From positions 1 to 33,067 of IMG/VR virus record IMGVR_UViG_3300020159_002334: 33,067 nucleotides of DNA. One strand, 5' to 3'. Below are positions 1-5,723 of the stretch, one piece after another. Under the pieces are notes generated by a model. It was not told the DNA's origin. It worked only from the letters and a program-made list of their open reading frames with translations, and ran no database searches. The position numbers and the translations under genes were made by a program. The stretch comes from a virus. Position 1 is the stretch's first letter, and the number at the start of each line of letters is the position of its first letter.

Positions 1-78
1 ATGTATACTCTGAACACTCAAGTTCATCTGGACATTATCACTGAAGCAGAGATGGATTCTGCACTCCTTTCCTTCTGA
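1..78 (+). CDS. Small ORF or 3' end of a gene cut by the window edge
   Basis: The first base begins an ATG that opens 25 codons ending in TGA at 76-78. Because the reading frame is open from the first base, this could equally be the C-terminal end of a longer gene. The encoded peptide is short and acidic and I do not recognise it. It is followed after 34 bases by the 85-aa gene at 113, and its C-ending codons match the other small genes in the first 800 bases. Whether it is a gene at all is uncertain. Confidence 0.3.
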   Translation: MYTLNTQVHLDIITEAEMDSALLSF

Positions 79-112
79 TTTCGTCTCTTAACTAACACTT
101 ACCAAACACACA

Positions 113-370
113 ATGACAGTCACCTACCAGTCCAATGTTCTCGACACCACCTATAACGGTTGGGAGAATTATGAGACCTGGAATGTTGCTCTCTGGATCA
201 ACAATGATGAGGGTCTGTATAACCTTGCTGAGGTAGCAGGTAACTATGAAGACTTCGTAGATGCGCTGGAAGCGTGTTCTTTCAACTCCCTAAAGACGCC
301 TGATGGAGTATCATTCAAGGACGCCAAAGTTAACGTGATTCAGATTAACTCTGACGTGTTTGATTTCTGA
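113..370 (+). CDS. Small DUF7249-like cyanophage protein, 85 aa
   Basis: The protein is acidic and aromatic. It carries the segment NGWENYETWNVALWINND at about residues 15-32, which I recall as the core of a small family (DUF7249-like) common in cyanophages and found in other phages. Its function is unknown. No transmembrane segment or signal peptide is visible. The ATG at 113 has no purine-rich Shine-Dalgarno sequence; the preceding 25 bases are C/A-rich, as in front of the gene at 637. The stop is followed by TAACACTCA, a string that recurs after the next gene. Codons favour C in the third position, unlike the structural genes downstream. The gene call is firm; the family name is from memory. 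Confidence 0.75.
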   Translation: MTVTYQSNVLDTTYNGWENYETWNVALWINNDEGLYNLAEVAGNYEDFVDALEACSFNSLKTPDGVSFKDAKVNVIQINSDVFDF

Positions 371-413
371 TCTAGACTAACACTCAAGGGGAATGAGATG
401 CGCCTCTATAAAG

Positions 414-442
414 ACACTCACTGTTCACACACTTAACTACAC
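414..442 (+). repeat. CA-rich intergenic leader repeat, copy 1
   Basis: This 29-base stretch, beginning ACACTCACTGTTCA, lies just upstream of the 44-aa gene at 457. It nearly matches 595-623: the first 14 bases are identical and the rest differ by one substitution and small shifts. It contains almost no G and so should be largely unstructured in RNA. Together with the matching genes it suggests a duplicated leader-plus-gene unit. Confidence 0.65.
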
Positions 443-456
443 TTTCTGACCGCATT

Positions 457-591
457 ATGTCCAAGCAAGTTATCCTCTCCATGCTGGCACAAGGTAACAC
501 TGGCGACGAAATCTTGTCGATCCTCGATGTTATCGTCTCCGACATTGAGCAGGAGGGTATTGATAGTTGTGCTGAAGTCTTTGCCAACTGA
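457..591 (+). CDS. Small conserved cyanophage protein, 44 aa (tandem paralogue 1)
   Basis: The ORF runs from ATG at 457 to TGA at 589-591. The product begins MSKQVILSMLAQGNTGDEIL and is almost certainly homologous to the product of the next gene (637-807): about 18 of the first 24 residues match, including LSMLAQGNTG and SILD. The N-terminal 25 residues look helical, and the C-terminal part is acidic and different in the two copies. I recall similar short proteins in other cyanophages but know no function. No Shine-Dalgarno sequence is visible; a CA-rich leader precedes the start. A 72-codon minus-strand frame over the same DNA is a shadow. Confidence 0.7.
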   Translation: MSKQVILSMLAQGNTGDEILSILDVIVSDIEQEGIDSCAEVFAN

Positions 592-594
592 TTA

Positions 595-623
595 ACACTC
601 ACTGTTCATACACTAACTAACAC
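595..623 (+). repeat. CA-rich intergenic leader repeat, copy 2
   Basis: This is the second copy of the 29-base leader at 414-442, placed 13 bases before the 56-aa gene at 637. Its last nine bases, AACTAACAC, also occur at 90-98 in front of the gene at 113. The pattern suggests that this gene array shares one type of 5' leader, without a standard ribosome binding site. Confidence 0.65.
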
Positions 624-636
624 ACAAGAACACAAC

Positions 637-807
637 ATGTCTAAGACCGTGATGCTTTCGATGCTTGCTCAAGGTAACACTGGCAGCGAGATTATGTCCA
701 TTCTGGATACACTCGTCGCTGATAATGTGAGCACCTTTGATTATAACGAGTCGCCCATGATTGAGAGTGCTCTGGGTATTCCTACTCTGGAGGAGATTGC
801 GTTCTGA
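637..807 (+). CDS. Small conserved cyanophage protein, 56 aa (tandem paralogue 2)
   Basis: The ORF runs from ATG at 637 to TGA at 805-807. The N-terminus, MSKTVMLSMLAQGNTGSEIM, is a clear paralogue of the upstream 44-aa protein. The C-terminal 30 residues are longer and unrelated (NESPMIESALGIPTLEEIAF at the end), so the pair shares a conserved head with divergent tails. A hairpin at 822-849 follows the stop and may end the transcript. Function unknown. The third-position C preference matches the other genes of this array. Confidence 0.7.
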   Translation: MSKTVMLSMLAQGNTGSEIMSILDTLVADNVSTFDYNESPMIESALGIPTLEEIAF

Positions 808-821
808 TGTAGTCTAACTGT

Positions 822-849
822 GTGCCCCTTGGTTGACACTGAGGGGCAC
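822..849 (+). terminator. Hairpin after the small-gene array, weak terminator candidate
   Basis: GTGCCCCT (822-829) pairs perfectly with AGGGGCAC (842-849) across a 12-base loop. It follows the last small gene by 14 bases. The following bases, TTATGTTATG, are not a proper T-run, so termination would be weak or factor-assisted. The loop contains TTGACA, the -35 box of the promoter proposed at 833-861, so the inverted repeat could instead be an operator. Confidence 0.45.
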
Positions 850-861
850 TTATGTTATGCT
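833..861 (+). promoter_or_regulatory. Putative sigma70-type promoter
   Basis: A consensus -35 box TTGACA (833-838) is followed after exactly 17 bases by TATGCT (856-861), a 4/6 match to TATAAT. Transcription would start near 868 and run into the structured region that has no convincing gene. A second -10-like sequence TATAGT lies at 869-874. The -35 box sits in the loop of a perfect 8-bp inverted repeat, which could let a repressor control it. This is inferred from sequence only. Confidence 0.4.
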
Positions 862-908
862 TGGTGATTATAGTGATTCGACAGTGTTTTGCGGTCGTTC
901 GTTTATAG

Positions 909-920
909 CGCCGCGCGGCG
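909..920. repeat. Perfect 12-bp GC palindrome flanked by direct repeats
   Basis: CGCCGCGCGGCG is its own reverse complement and contains no A or T, which is striking in this AT-rich genome. It is flanked by direct repeats CGTTTATA at 900-907 and 924-931. It could be a protein binding site, the tip of a cruciform or RNA hairpin, or a remnant of a recombination or mobile site. Confidence 0.6.
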
Positions 921-1073
921 TTGCGTTTATAAAAACCCCTAAGTCCCTAACCTACAGAGGTGACAGATCGACCTCTAAGTATCAACCTCTTTAAATTTTT
1001 CCGGAAGTATGATAGGTACTCGAAACCCCCGCAGAAGGTCTCCATATTGGAACTTCTGGAAGGTTGTATTAGC

Positions 1074-1107
1074 GGGCTGGATGATTCGTTATCCTCGCCC
1101 CTTTTTT
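1074..1107 (+). terminator. Possible intrinsic terminator
   Basis: GGGC (1074-1077) and GGAT (1079-1082) pair with ATCC (1091-1094) and GCCC (1097-1100), with a small internal mismatch and an 8-base loop. The stem is followed by C and then TTTTTT (1102-1107). The stem is imperfect, so confidence is moderate. Confidence 0.4.
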
Positions 1108-1137
1108 GTCGCACTGGGGTTTTGTGTAGTTCTGATA

Positions 1138-1143
1138 TATAAT
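1138..1143 (+). promoter_or_regulatory. Possible -10 box upstream of the 75-aa gene
   Basis: A perfect TATAAT lies 44 bases before the ATG at 1188. No good -35 box is found at 16-18 bases upstream, so this is weak; it would fit a middle-type or extended promoter of the cyanophage using host sigma factor. Confidence 0.25.
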
Positions 1144-1187
1144 GCAGTAACAAAATAAAACTGAAAGAAAAAATTCCGGATATTTTT

Positions 1188-1415
1188 ATGACTGCACAAG
1201 ACAAAATATATCACATATATGCAAAGGATCAGTGTTTATTTCATTCATTAAAGGAGGAAGAGTTTAAAAATACTTGGAGTACTTTACATCAAATGGTTGG
1301 ATTAATGAAGACTGATTATGATGTAAATGATCTAAACTTTATAGAACTCTCTGTAGGTATTGGAGGGGGCGGTGGCACTGGGTCAGGAGATCCACAAGGT
1401 AGTCCATCTTATTGA
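1188..1415 (+). CDS. Small conserved cyanophage protein, 75 aa, glycine-rich tail
   Basis: The N-terminal 55 residues (KIYHIYAKDQCLFHSLKEEE, then a helix with FKNTW) resemble a small protein I recall from many T4-like cyanophages, of unknown function. The C-terminal 19 residues are low complexity (GIGGGGGTGSGDPQGSPSY) and look like a flexible tail. The ATG at 1188 follows an AT-rich leader and a TATAAT-like box. Codons are AT-ending here, so this gene belongs compositionally with the downstream module, not the small-gene array upstream. No membrane segment is seen. Confidence 0.65.
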   Translation: MTAQDKIYHIYAKDQCLFHSLKEEEFKNTWSTLHQMVGLMKTDYDVNDLNFIELSVGIGGGGGTGSGDPQGSPSY

Positions 1416-1465
1416 CAAAAGCATATATAAACTGTTAAAATTGATCTGAAGGTTGATTAAACTTT

Positions 1466-2233
1466 ATGGCAAAAGGATTCACTGTAAAAGCAACAGCACC
1501 AAGTCCCAAGACTGAAGAATGGGATTATGGTGCAATTAAAGAACGAATGAAAGGGAAGTCAATTGTTTTTTGTCTTCCTGGTCGTGGATGTTCTTTTATT
1601 TTTCTAAAAGCATTTGTACAACTTTGTTTTGATCTTGTACAGAATGGAATGAGTATTCAGATCTCTCAGGATTACTCATCAATGGTTAACTTTGCACGTT
1701 GTAAAGTACTAGGTGCAAATGTACTTCGTGGTCCTAAGCAGATTCCTTGGGATGGAAAACTAGAGTATGATTATCAACTCTGGATTGACTCGGATATTGT
1801 TTTTGATTCACAAAAGTTCTGGCAACTCTGTGATGTTTCTCTCTCGGAAGATGGTACAGAACGTGAGATTGCCGCAGGTTGGTATGCAACTGAGGATGGT
1901 CACACAACTTCTGTCGCGCACTGGTTGGAGGAAGATGATTTCCGTAAGAACGGTGGTGTGATGAATCATGAAACCGTAGAGTCAATCTCTAAGCGTAGAA
2001 AGCCCTTCACAGTTGATTACACTGGTTTTGGTTGGGTACTGATTAAGAAGGGTGTATTTGAAAATCTCGAATATCCTTGGTTTGCTCCTAAGATGCAAGT
2101 CTTTGAATCTGGTGCAGTTCAAGATATGTGCGGTGAAGACGTTTCATTCTGTCTTGATGCTATTGACCAGGGGTATAAGATCTGGTGCGACCCTCGTATT
2201 CGTGTGGGTCATGAGAAAACTCGTATTATTTGA
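1466..2233 (+). CDS. GT-A type glycosyltransferase, 255 aa
   Basis: The protein is probably a nucleotide-sugar-dependent glycosyltransferase of the GT-A fold (family 2-like), acting in the host cytoplasm on an unknown acceptor. Visible features are an N-terminal beta strand SIVFCLPGRG at 32-41, then LWIDSDIVFD at 105-114 with the metal-binding DxD motif (D108-S-D110), a GFGW loop at 187-190, GEDVSFC at 223-229 supplying the usual acidic pair before the acceptor site, and a late histidine (H249) that often helps bind the metal. The length suits a single catalytic domain without membrane anchor. It lies directly before virion structural genes, so modification of virion proteins is possible but is inference. 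Confidence 0.75.
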   Translation: MAKGFTVKATAPSPKTEEWDYGAIKERMKGKSIVFCLPGRGCSFIFLKAFVQLCFDLVQNGMSIQISQDYSSMVNFARCKVLGANVLRGPKQIPWDGKLEYDYQLWIDSDIVFDSQKFWQLCDVSLSEDGTEREIAAGWYATEDGHTTSVAHWLEEDDFRKNGGVMNHETVESISKRRKPFTVDYTGFGWVLIKKGVFENLEYPWFAPKMQVFESGAVQDMCGEDVSFCLDAIDQGYKIWCDPRIRVGHEKTRII

Positions 2234-2245
2234 TGGAGAAGATTT

Positions 2246-2389
2246 ATGGCAAAAGGTGGAAGTAGTAAGGTACTCTTTGAAGCTGGAGCACCGAAGAAGA
2301 CTCGGCAAGGGCGATCTCCTCGTACACTACTGAGTGCAACGTCTCGTAATGGACGTAAGAAGAAGTATAGAGGTCAAGGAAAAGGTTAA
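2246..2389 (+). CDS. Small basic cyanophage protein, 47 aa
   Basis: The ORF runs from ATG at 2246 to TAA at 2387-2389, and GGAG at 2235-2238 gives a good ribosome binding site 7 bases before the start. The product is strongly basic and low in hydrophobic residues, with GAPKKTRQGRSPRT at 14-27 and YRGQGKG at the C-terminus. I recall a family of tiny proteins with this KTRQG...YRGQG pattern in many T4-like cyanophages; function is unknown, and the charge suggests nucleic-acid binding (inference). It follows the glycosyltransferase by 12 bases and is followed at once by a strong terminator. Confidence 0.75.
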   Translation: MAKGGSSKVLFEAGAPKKTRQGRSPRTLLSATSRNGRKKKYRGQGKG

Positions 2390-2401
2390 TATTATAGATA
2401 G

Positions 2402-2426
2402 AGCAGGGAGAAATCCCTGCTTTTTT
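2402..2426 (+). terminator. Strong rho-independent terminator
   Basis: AGCAGGGA (2402-2409) and TCCCTGCT (2414-2421) form a perfect 8-bp stem closed by a GAAA tetraloop, followed by further T residues through 2426. This is the clearest terminator in the window. It ends the transcript with the glycosyltransferase and the 47-aa gene, and lies only 11 bases before the ATG at 2438. Confidence 0.9.
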
Positions 2427-2437
2427 ATTAGTAACTT

Positions 2438-3133
2438 ATGGCATATCTTAATCATAATCTCCCTACAATCACTTGTTATATTCGCAATGAATTCCTTTAT
2501 AATCATAAAAAAGGGTACGGAGAGGTAACTTTATGCGACGTACACTCCGTAGCGTCCTTAGAGAAGCACGTACCCCTCTTTGAGGCATTTCTAGAGAACG
2601 GGGTGAACTGGACAAGAAGACCTATTCATGCATTTTGTTGGAAATCAGATGCACCAGTTCCTGAGTTGGAAGAGTGTATGTGGTGGGATTGCTTTTCTCC
2701 TTACATCGATGTCCAAGTACGTTCAAGGTTGGCTAACTTACGTGCAGAACTAATCAACTATCGTGGAGAAAAGAATGAAGGAACTTATCTATTCACCCTT
2801 GATTGGTCATGGGAGTCAAAATCCACATTGAATACTAACTTTAGTGAGACTCCAGAACACAAGTGTGCTCATTTCTTCAAGATGGATAATGGAAACTTCT
2901 ATGCATATCCCAATAATAAGATTTTATGGTACGATGATGCATGGACAAAGAATAGGATTACCAAAAATCCAGGTTATGAGATTGACCTAACCGAATACTC
3001 AGTCGAAAATCGTCGTAAAATTGAAACTTCCGATGATTTTATGTACGAAATCACAAAAATTCGGGATAGCAACCCCGTAAAAAGTTCTGATTTAACAAAT
3101 CAGGAGCAAAACAATGACCAAACAAGTCGATAA
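2438..3133 (+). CDS. Conserved cyanophage hypothetical protein, 231 aa
   Basis: The N-terminus MAYLNHNLPTITCYIRNEFL and the central FTLDWSWES...ETPEHKCAHFFKMDNGNFYAYPNN are features I recall from a protein present near the baseplate genes of many T4-like cyanophages; no function is known. It is rich in aromatic residues, has no signal peptide or membrane segment, and the C-terminal 30 residues are polar and probably disordered. The start lies just after a terminator and lacks a clear Shine-Dalgarno sequence. The end overlaps the next gene by 20 bases, pointing to translational coupling. Confidence 0.7.
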   Translation: MAYLNHNLPTITCYIRNEFLYNHKKGYGEVTLCDVHSVASLEKHVPLFEAFLENGVNWTRRPIHAFCWKSDAPVPELEECMWWDCFSPYIDVQVRSRLANLRAELINYRGEKNEGTYLFTLDWSWESKSTLNTNFSETPEHKCAHFFKMDNGNFYAYPNNKILWYDDAWTKNRITKNPGYEIDLTEYSVENRRKIETSDDFMYEITKIRDSNPVKSSDLTNQEQNNDQTSR

Positions 3134-3374
3134 AGACCAAAACTTTATGAAAAATGAGTGGGGAACTCAATATTTGGCAAGTGAATATGGTTGGGACGCA
3201 CAAATTCAGAAGCAAAAGATGCTTCGTGAGATTGCAAATGATGAACTAACACCCAAAAAGCATGATTTTTATCATCAGAATGAAATTCATGAAAAAATTC
3301 GTAATGATGAGGACTATGATGATTGGGAATACGGAACAGAACCACTATATGAGTCAAAAATCCCGAATAAATAA
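3114..3374 (+). CDS. Small acidic hypothetical protein, 86 aa
   Basis: The ATG at 3114 is preceded by AGGAG at 3102-3106, a good ribosome binding site inside the end of the upstream gene. The product is highly charged, aromatic and probably mostly helical (EWGTQYLASEYGWDAQIQKQ at about 15-34; acidic DEDYDDWEYGTE near the C-terminus). I do not recognise a domain. Its last codons, AAT AAA TAA, form part of the AATAAATA late-promoter-like box before gp25, so gene end and promoter share the same bases. Confidence 0.6.
   Translation: MTKQVDKDQNFMKNEWGTQYLASEYGWDAQIQKQKMLREIANDELTPKKHDFYHQNEIHEKIRNDEDYDDWEYGTEPLYESKIPNK
3366..3373 (+). promoter_or_regulatory. Late-promoter-like box before gp25
   Basis: AATAAATA is a 7/8 match to the T4 late promoter core TATAAATA and lies 21 bases before the gp25 start. 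It overlaps the stop codon of the upstream gene. Similar boxes occur before gp8, gp13, gp15 and the 568-aa gene. In AT-rich DNA such boxes also arise by chance, for example at 19221-19228 inside gp8. Confidence 0.6.
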
Positions 3375-3394
3375 GATAGATTTTATAATACTAC

Positions 3395-3796
3395 ATGCCT
3401 CTAGAAAGGGTAAGTCAAGGTTTTAAGGATATTAGTATGACTTTTCAGGTTAATCCCCTGAACTCAGATCTTATTGCGATCAAAAATGAGACTGCAATCG
3501 CACGTTCTATCCGAAACATTGTATTTACCCTTCCCGGAGAAAAGTTTTTTAATGAAAACTTTGGATCTAACATCTCAAGATCACTTTTTGAGAATATAGA
3601 TGAAATTTCGGCATCTATTATTGTGGATGAAATCAGACAATCGATAACAAACTATGAATCAAGAGTTAGTTTGGTTGATGTTCAAGCATATCCAGATTAC
3701 GATAACAACTCTTTTGATGTCACAATCATATATCAGGTCATAGGAGCAGATGTTCCTGCACAGCAACTACAATTCGTCTTGCAATCAACTAGATAA
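3395..3796 (+). CDS. 25: Baseplate wedge protein gp25
   Basis: This is the homologue of T4 gp25, a lysozyme-like-fold wedge protein that helps anchor the sheath to the baseplate. Length (133 aa) fits T4 gp25 (132 aa). The pattern RVSQGFKDISMTF, AIARSIRNIVFT and the C-terminal QFVLQSTR are typical of cyanophage gp25. The family's conserved EPR motif appears as ESR at 88-90. An internal ATG at 3437 has a better Shine-Dalgarno sequence (AAGGA at 3425-3429), but the N-terminal RVSQGFKDIS is family-conserved, so 3395 is preferred. The stop directly abuts the ATG of gp6 with no spacer. Confidence 0.93.
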   Translation: MPLERVSQGFKDISMTFQVNPLNSDLIAIKNETAIARSIRNIVFTLPGEKFFNENFGSNISRSLFENIDEISASIIVDEIRQSITNYESRVSLVDVQAYPDYDNNSFDVTIIYQVIGADVPAQQLQFVLQSTR

Positions 3797-5722
3797 ATGC
3801 CACTAGTAAATTTTACAAATCTGGATTTTGACCAGATCAAAGTTACGCTTAGAGATTACCTAAAAGCAAACTCTAACTTTACCGATTATGACTTTGAGGG
3901 GTCAAACCTCTCAACGATTCTGGATGTTCTGGCATATAATACTTACATAACCTCATATAACGCAAATATGATTGCGAATGAGGTTTTTATTGATAGTGCT
4001 ACACTTAGAGAGAATGTAGTTGCACTTGCAAGAAACATTGGATATGTTCCAAGATCAAGAAAAGCAGCAAAAGCAACAGTAACTTTTTTCGTAGATACAA
4101 CCAATATTACGCCAGCACCAGCATCACTAACCTTAAAGAAAGGTGTAGTTGCTACTTCATCAGGTTCATTCGGAAACCAATCTTTTGTTTTTTCGATTTT
4201 AGAAGATGTTACGGTTCCCGTTTTTGACGGGATAGCATCTTTTGATGATTTAAAGATTTATGAGGGTGTACTTTTAACAAACAACTTCACATATACTGCA
4301 AGGAATCCAAATCAAAAGTATATTCTTCCGAATTCTGGTATTGATACTGAACTAATATCAGTAACAGTAAAGAATAATGAGCAGGCAACTTCTATCGTCA
4401 AGTATGCCTTTCAAGATAGTCTCTTTAATATCGATGGTAGTTCGAAAGTATATTTCATTCAAGAAATTGAAGATGAGCGTTATGAACTGATTTTTGGTGA
4501 TGATTATTTTGGTAAAAAGTTAGAAGAAGGAAACTTTGTAACAGTAAACTATATTATTTCCAACGGCGATAGTGCAAATGGAGTTAATCAATTTAGTTTT
4601 TCGGGTAGATTAACTTATACTAGAAACTCTACAGAATATACAGTTTCATCTGGCATTTCACTTGTCACCACTACTTTACCTTCCACTGGCGGAGAAAATA
4701 TAGAATCAGTCGAGTCTATTAAAAAGTATGCGCCCAGAATATACGCATCTCAGAATAGAGCTCTAACTGCAAATGATTTTGAGACATTGATTCCTTCTAG
4801 GATATATCCAGAAACAGAATCAATATCCGTATTTGGTGGTGAAGATTTGATTCCACCCCAATACGGAAAGGTATTCATAAGTATAAAACCAAGATTTGGT
4901 GACTTTATTCCAAATCTTGAAAAGGAGAGTATCAAGTTAAAGTTAAAAAAATATGCGGTTGCTGGGATAGTCCCAGAAATATTAGACTTAAAATATCTGT
5001 ATATCGAAACAAATTCGAAAGTATATTATAATACAAACTTAGCACCAAGTTCTGCATATGCATCCAGTATCATTCAGTCAAATGTGACAAAATATGCAGA
5101 GTCAACTGAACTCAATCGTTATGGGGCAAGATTTAAGTATAGTAAATATTTGAAGTTGATAGATGATAGTCACCAATCCATTACTTCAAATATTACAACT
5201 CTTCAAATGAGAAGAGACTTGAGGGTTGTTTTAAACACAATCGCAGAATATCAAATCGGATTTGGTAACGAGTTTCATATTAATAGTATGAGCGGATACA
5301 ATATTAAATCATCTGGTTTTAAAATTTCTGGTATATCCCAAACTGTTTATCTTTCTGATATTCCAAATACTGATAGACAATCTGGATCTTTATTTTTATT
5401 CACAGTCAATTCAGTAAATTCAACAGCACCCAATATTTTGAGAAGAAATGTTGGTAGAATTGATTATAAAAATGGCATTATTACCATCAATCCTATTAAC
5501 ATATTATCAGGAAAAATAAAAGATGGACAAACAATCCTTGAAATTTCTACCACTCCAAAGTCAAATGATGTTGTTGGAAAACAGGATCTTTATTTGCAAC
5601 TAGATATTAATAAGAGTGTTTTTGATATGGTTGTTGACGAAATTGCATCTGGATTGGATCCTTCGGCATCAAACTACATCGTATCTTCAAGCTACAATAA
5701 CGGGAACCTAGTAAGATCATAA
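3797..5722 (+). CDS. 6: Baseplate wedge protein gp6
   Basis: Homologue of T4 gp6, the wedge protein that forms the inner dimer ring of the baseplate with gp25, gp53 and gp7. Length 641 aa compares with 660 in T4. The N-terminal region, LRDYLKANSNFTDYDFEGSN and DVLAYNTYITSYNANMIANE, is the helical gp6 core conserved from T4 to cyanophages; the middle KYAPRIYASQNRALTANDFE (about 311-330) is the baseplate J-like segment. It starts on the base after the gp25 stop and ends one base before the giant gene, so the three are surely cotranscribed and probably translationally coupled. Confidence 0.93.
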   Translation: MPLVNFTNLDFDQIKVTLRDYLKANSNFTDYDFEGSNLSTILDVLAYNTYITSYNANMIANEVFIDSATLRENVVALARNIGYVPRSRKAAKATVTFFVDTTNITPAPASLTLKKGVVATSSGSFGNQSFVFSILEDVTVPVFDGIASFDDLKIYEGVLLTNNFTYTARNPNQKYILPNSGIDTELISVTVKNNEQATSIVKYAFQDSLFNIDGSSKVYFIQEIEDERYELIFGDDYFGKKLEEGNFVTVNYIISNGDSANGVNQFSFSGRLTYTRNSTEYTVSSGISLVTTTLPSTGGENIESVESIKKYAPRIYASQNRALTANDFETLIPSRIYPETESISVFGGEDLIPPQYGKVFISIKPRFGDFIPNLEKESIKLKLKKYAVAGIVPEILDLKYLYIETNSKVYYNTNLAPSSAYASSIIQSNVTKYAESTELNRYGARFKYSKYLKLIDDSHQSITSNITTLQMRRDLRVVLNTIAEYQIGFGNEFHINSMSGYNIKSSGFKISGISQTVYLSDIPNTDRQSGSLFLFTVNSVNSTAPNILRRNVGRIDYKNGIITINPINILSGKIKDGQTILEISTTPKSNDVVGKQDLYLQLDINKSVFDMVVDEIASGLDPSASNYIVSSSYNNGNLVRS

Positions 5723-5723
5723 A

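Larger units (their letters stand above)
868..1107 (+). ncRNA. Structured intergenic region, candidate small RNA or leader
   Basis: Between the gene ending at 807 and the ATG at 1188 I see no convincing CDS. The region holds several possible RNA structures. There is a perfect 12-base palindrome at 909-920. AGAGGT (956-961) can pair with ACCTCT at 971-976 or, with a bulge, at 985-990. An imperfect hairpin pairs CAGAAG (1032-1037) with CTTCTG (1053-1058), with TCCA/TGGA stacked inside. A last hairpin is followed by six T. A promoter-like sequence lies upstream and an intrinsic-terminator-like end lies downstream, as expected of an independent small RNA. It matches no RNA family that I know. Confidence 0.3.

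Noticed and set aside
384-602. Minus-strand 72-codon ORF
   Set aside because: It is antisense to the 44-aa gene at 457-591, which has a clear paralogue next door; all recognisable genes are on the + strand.
947-1204. Minus-strand 85-codon ORF and plus-strand 60-codon GTG ORF (960-1142)
   Set aside because: They overlap each other, have poor starts, no ribosome binding site, and no family resemblance; the plus-strand frame crosses all the hairpins. The DNA looks more like a structured RNA or regulatory region.
1412-1440. TTGACA followed by TATAAA upstream of the glycosyltransferase
   Set aside because: The spacing of 8 bases is too short for a sigma70 promoter, and the TTGACA overlaps the stop codon of the 75-aa gene.
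2334-2528. Plus-strand 64-codon ORF
   Set aside because: It runs through the 47-aa gene end, the strong terminator and the start of the 231-aa gene in a different frame.
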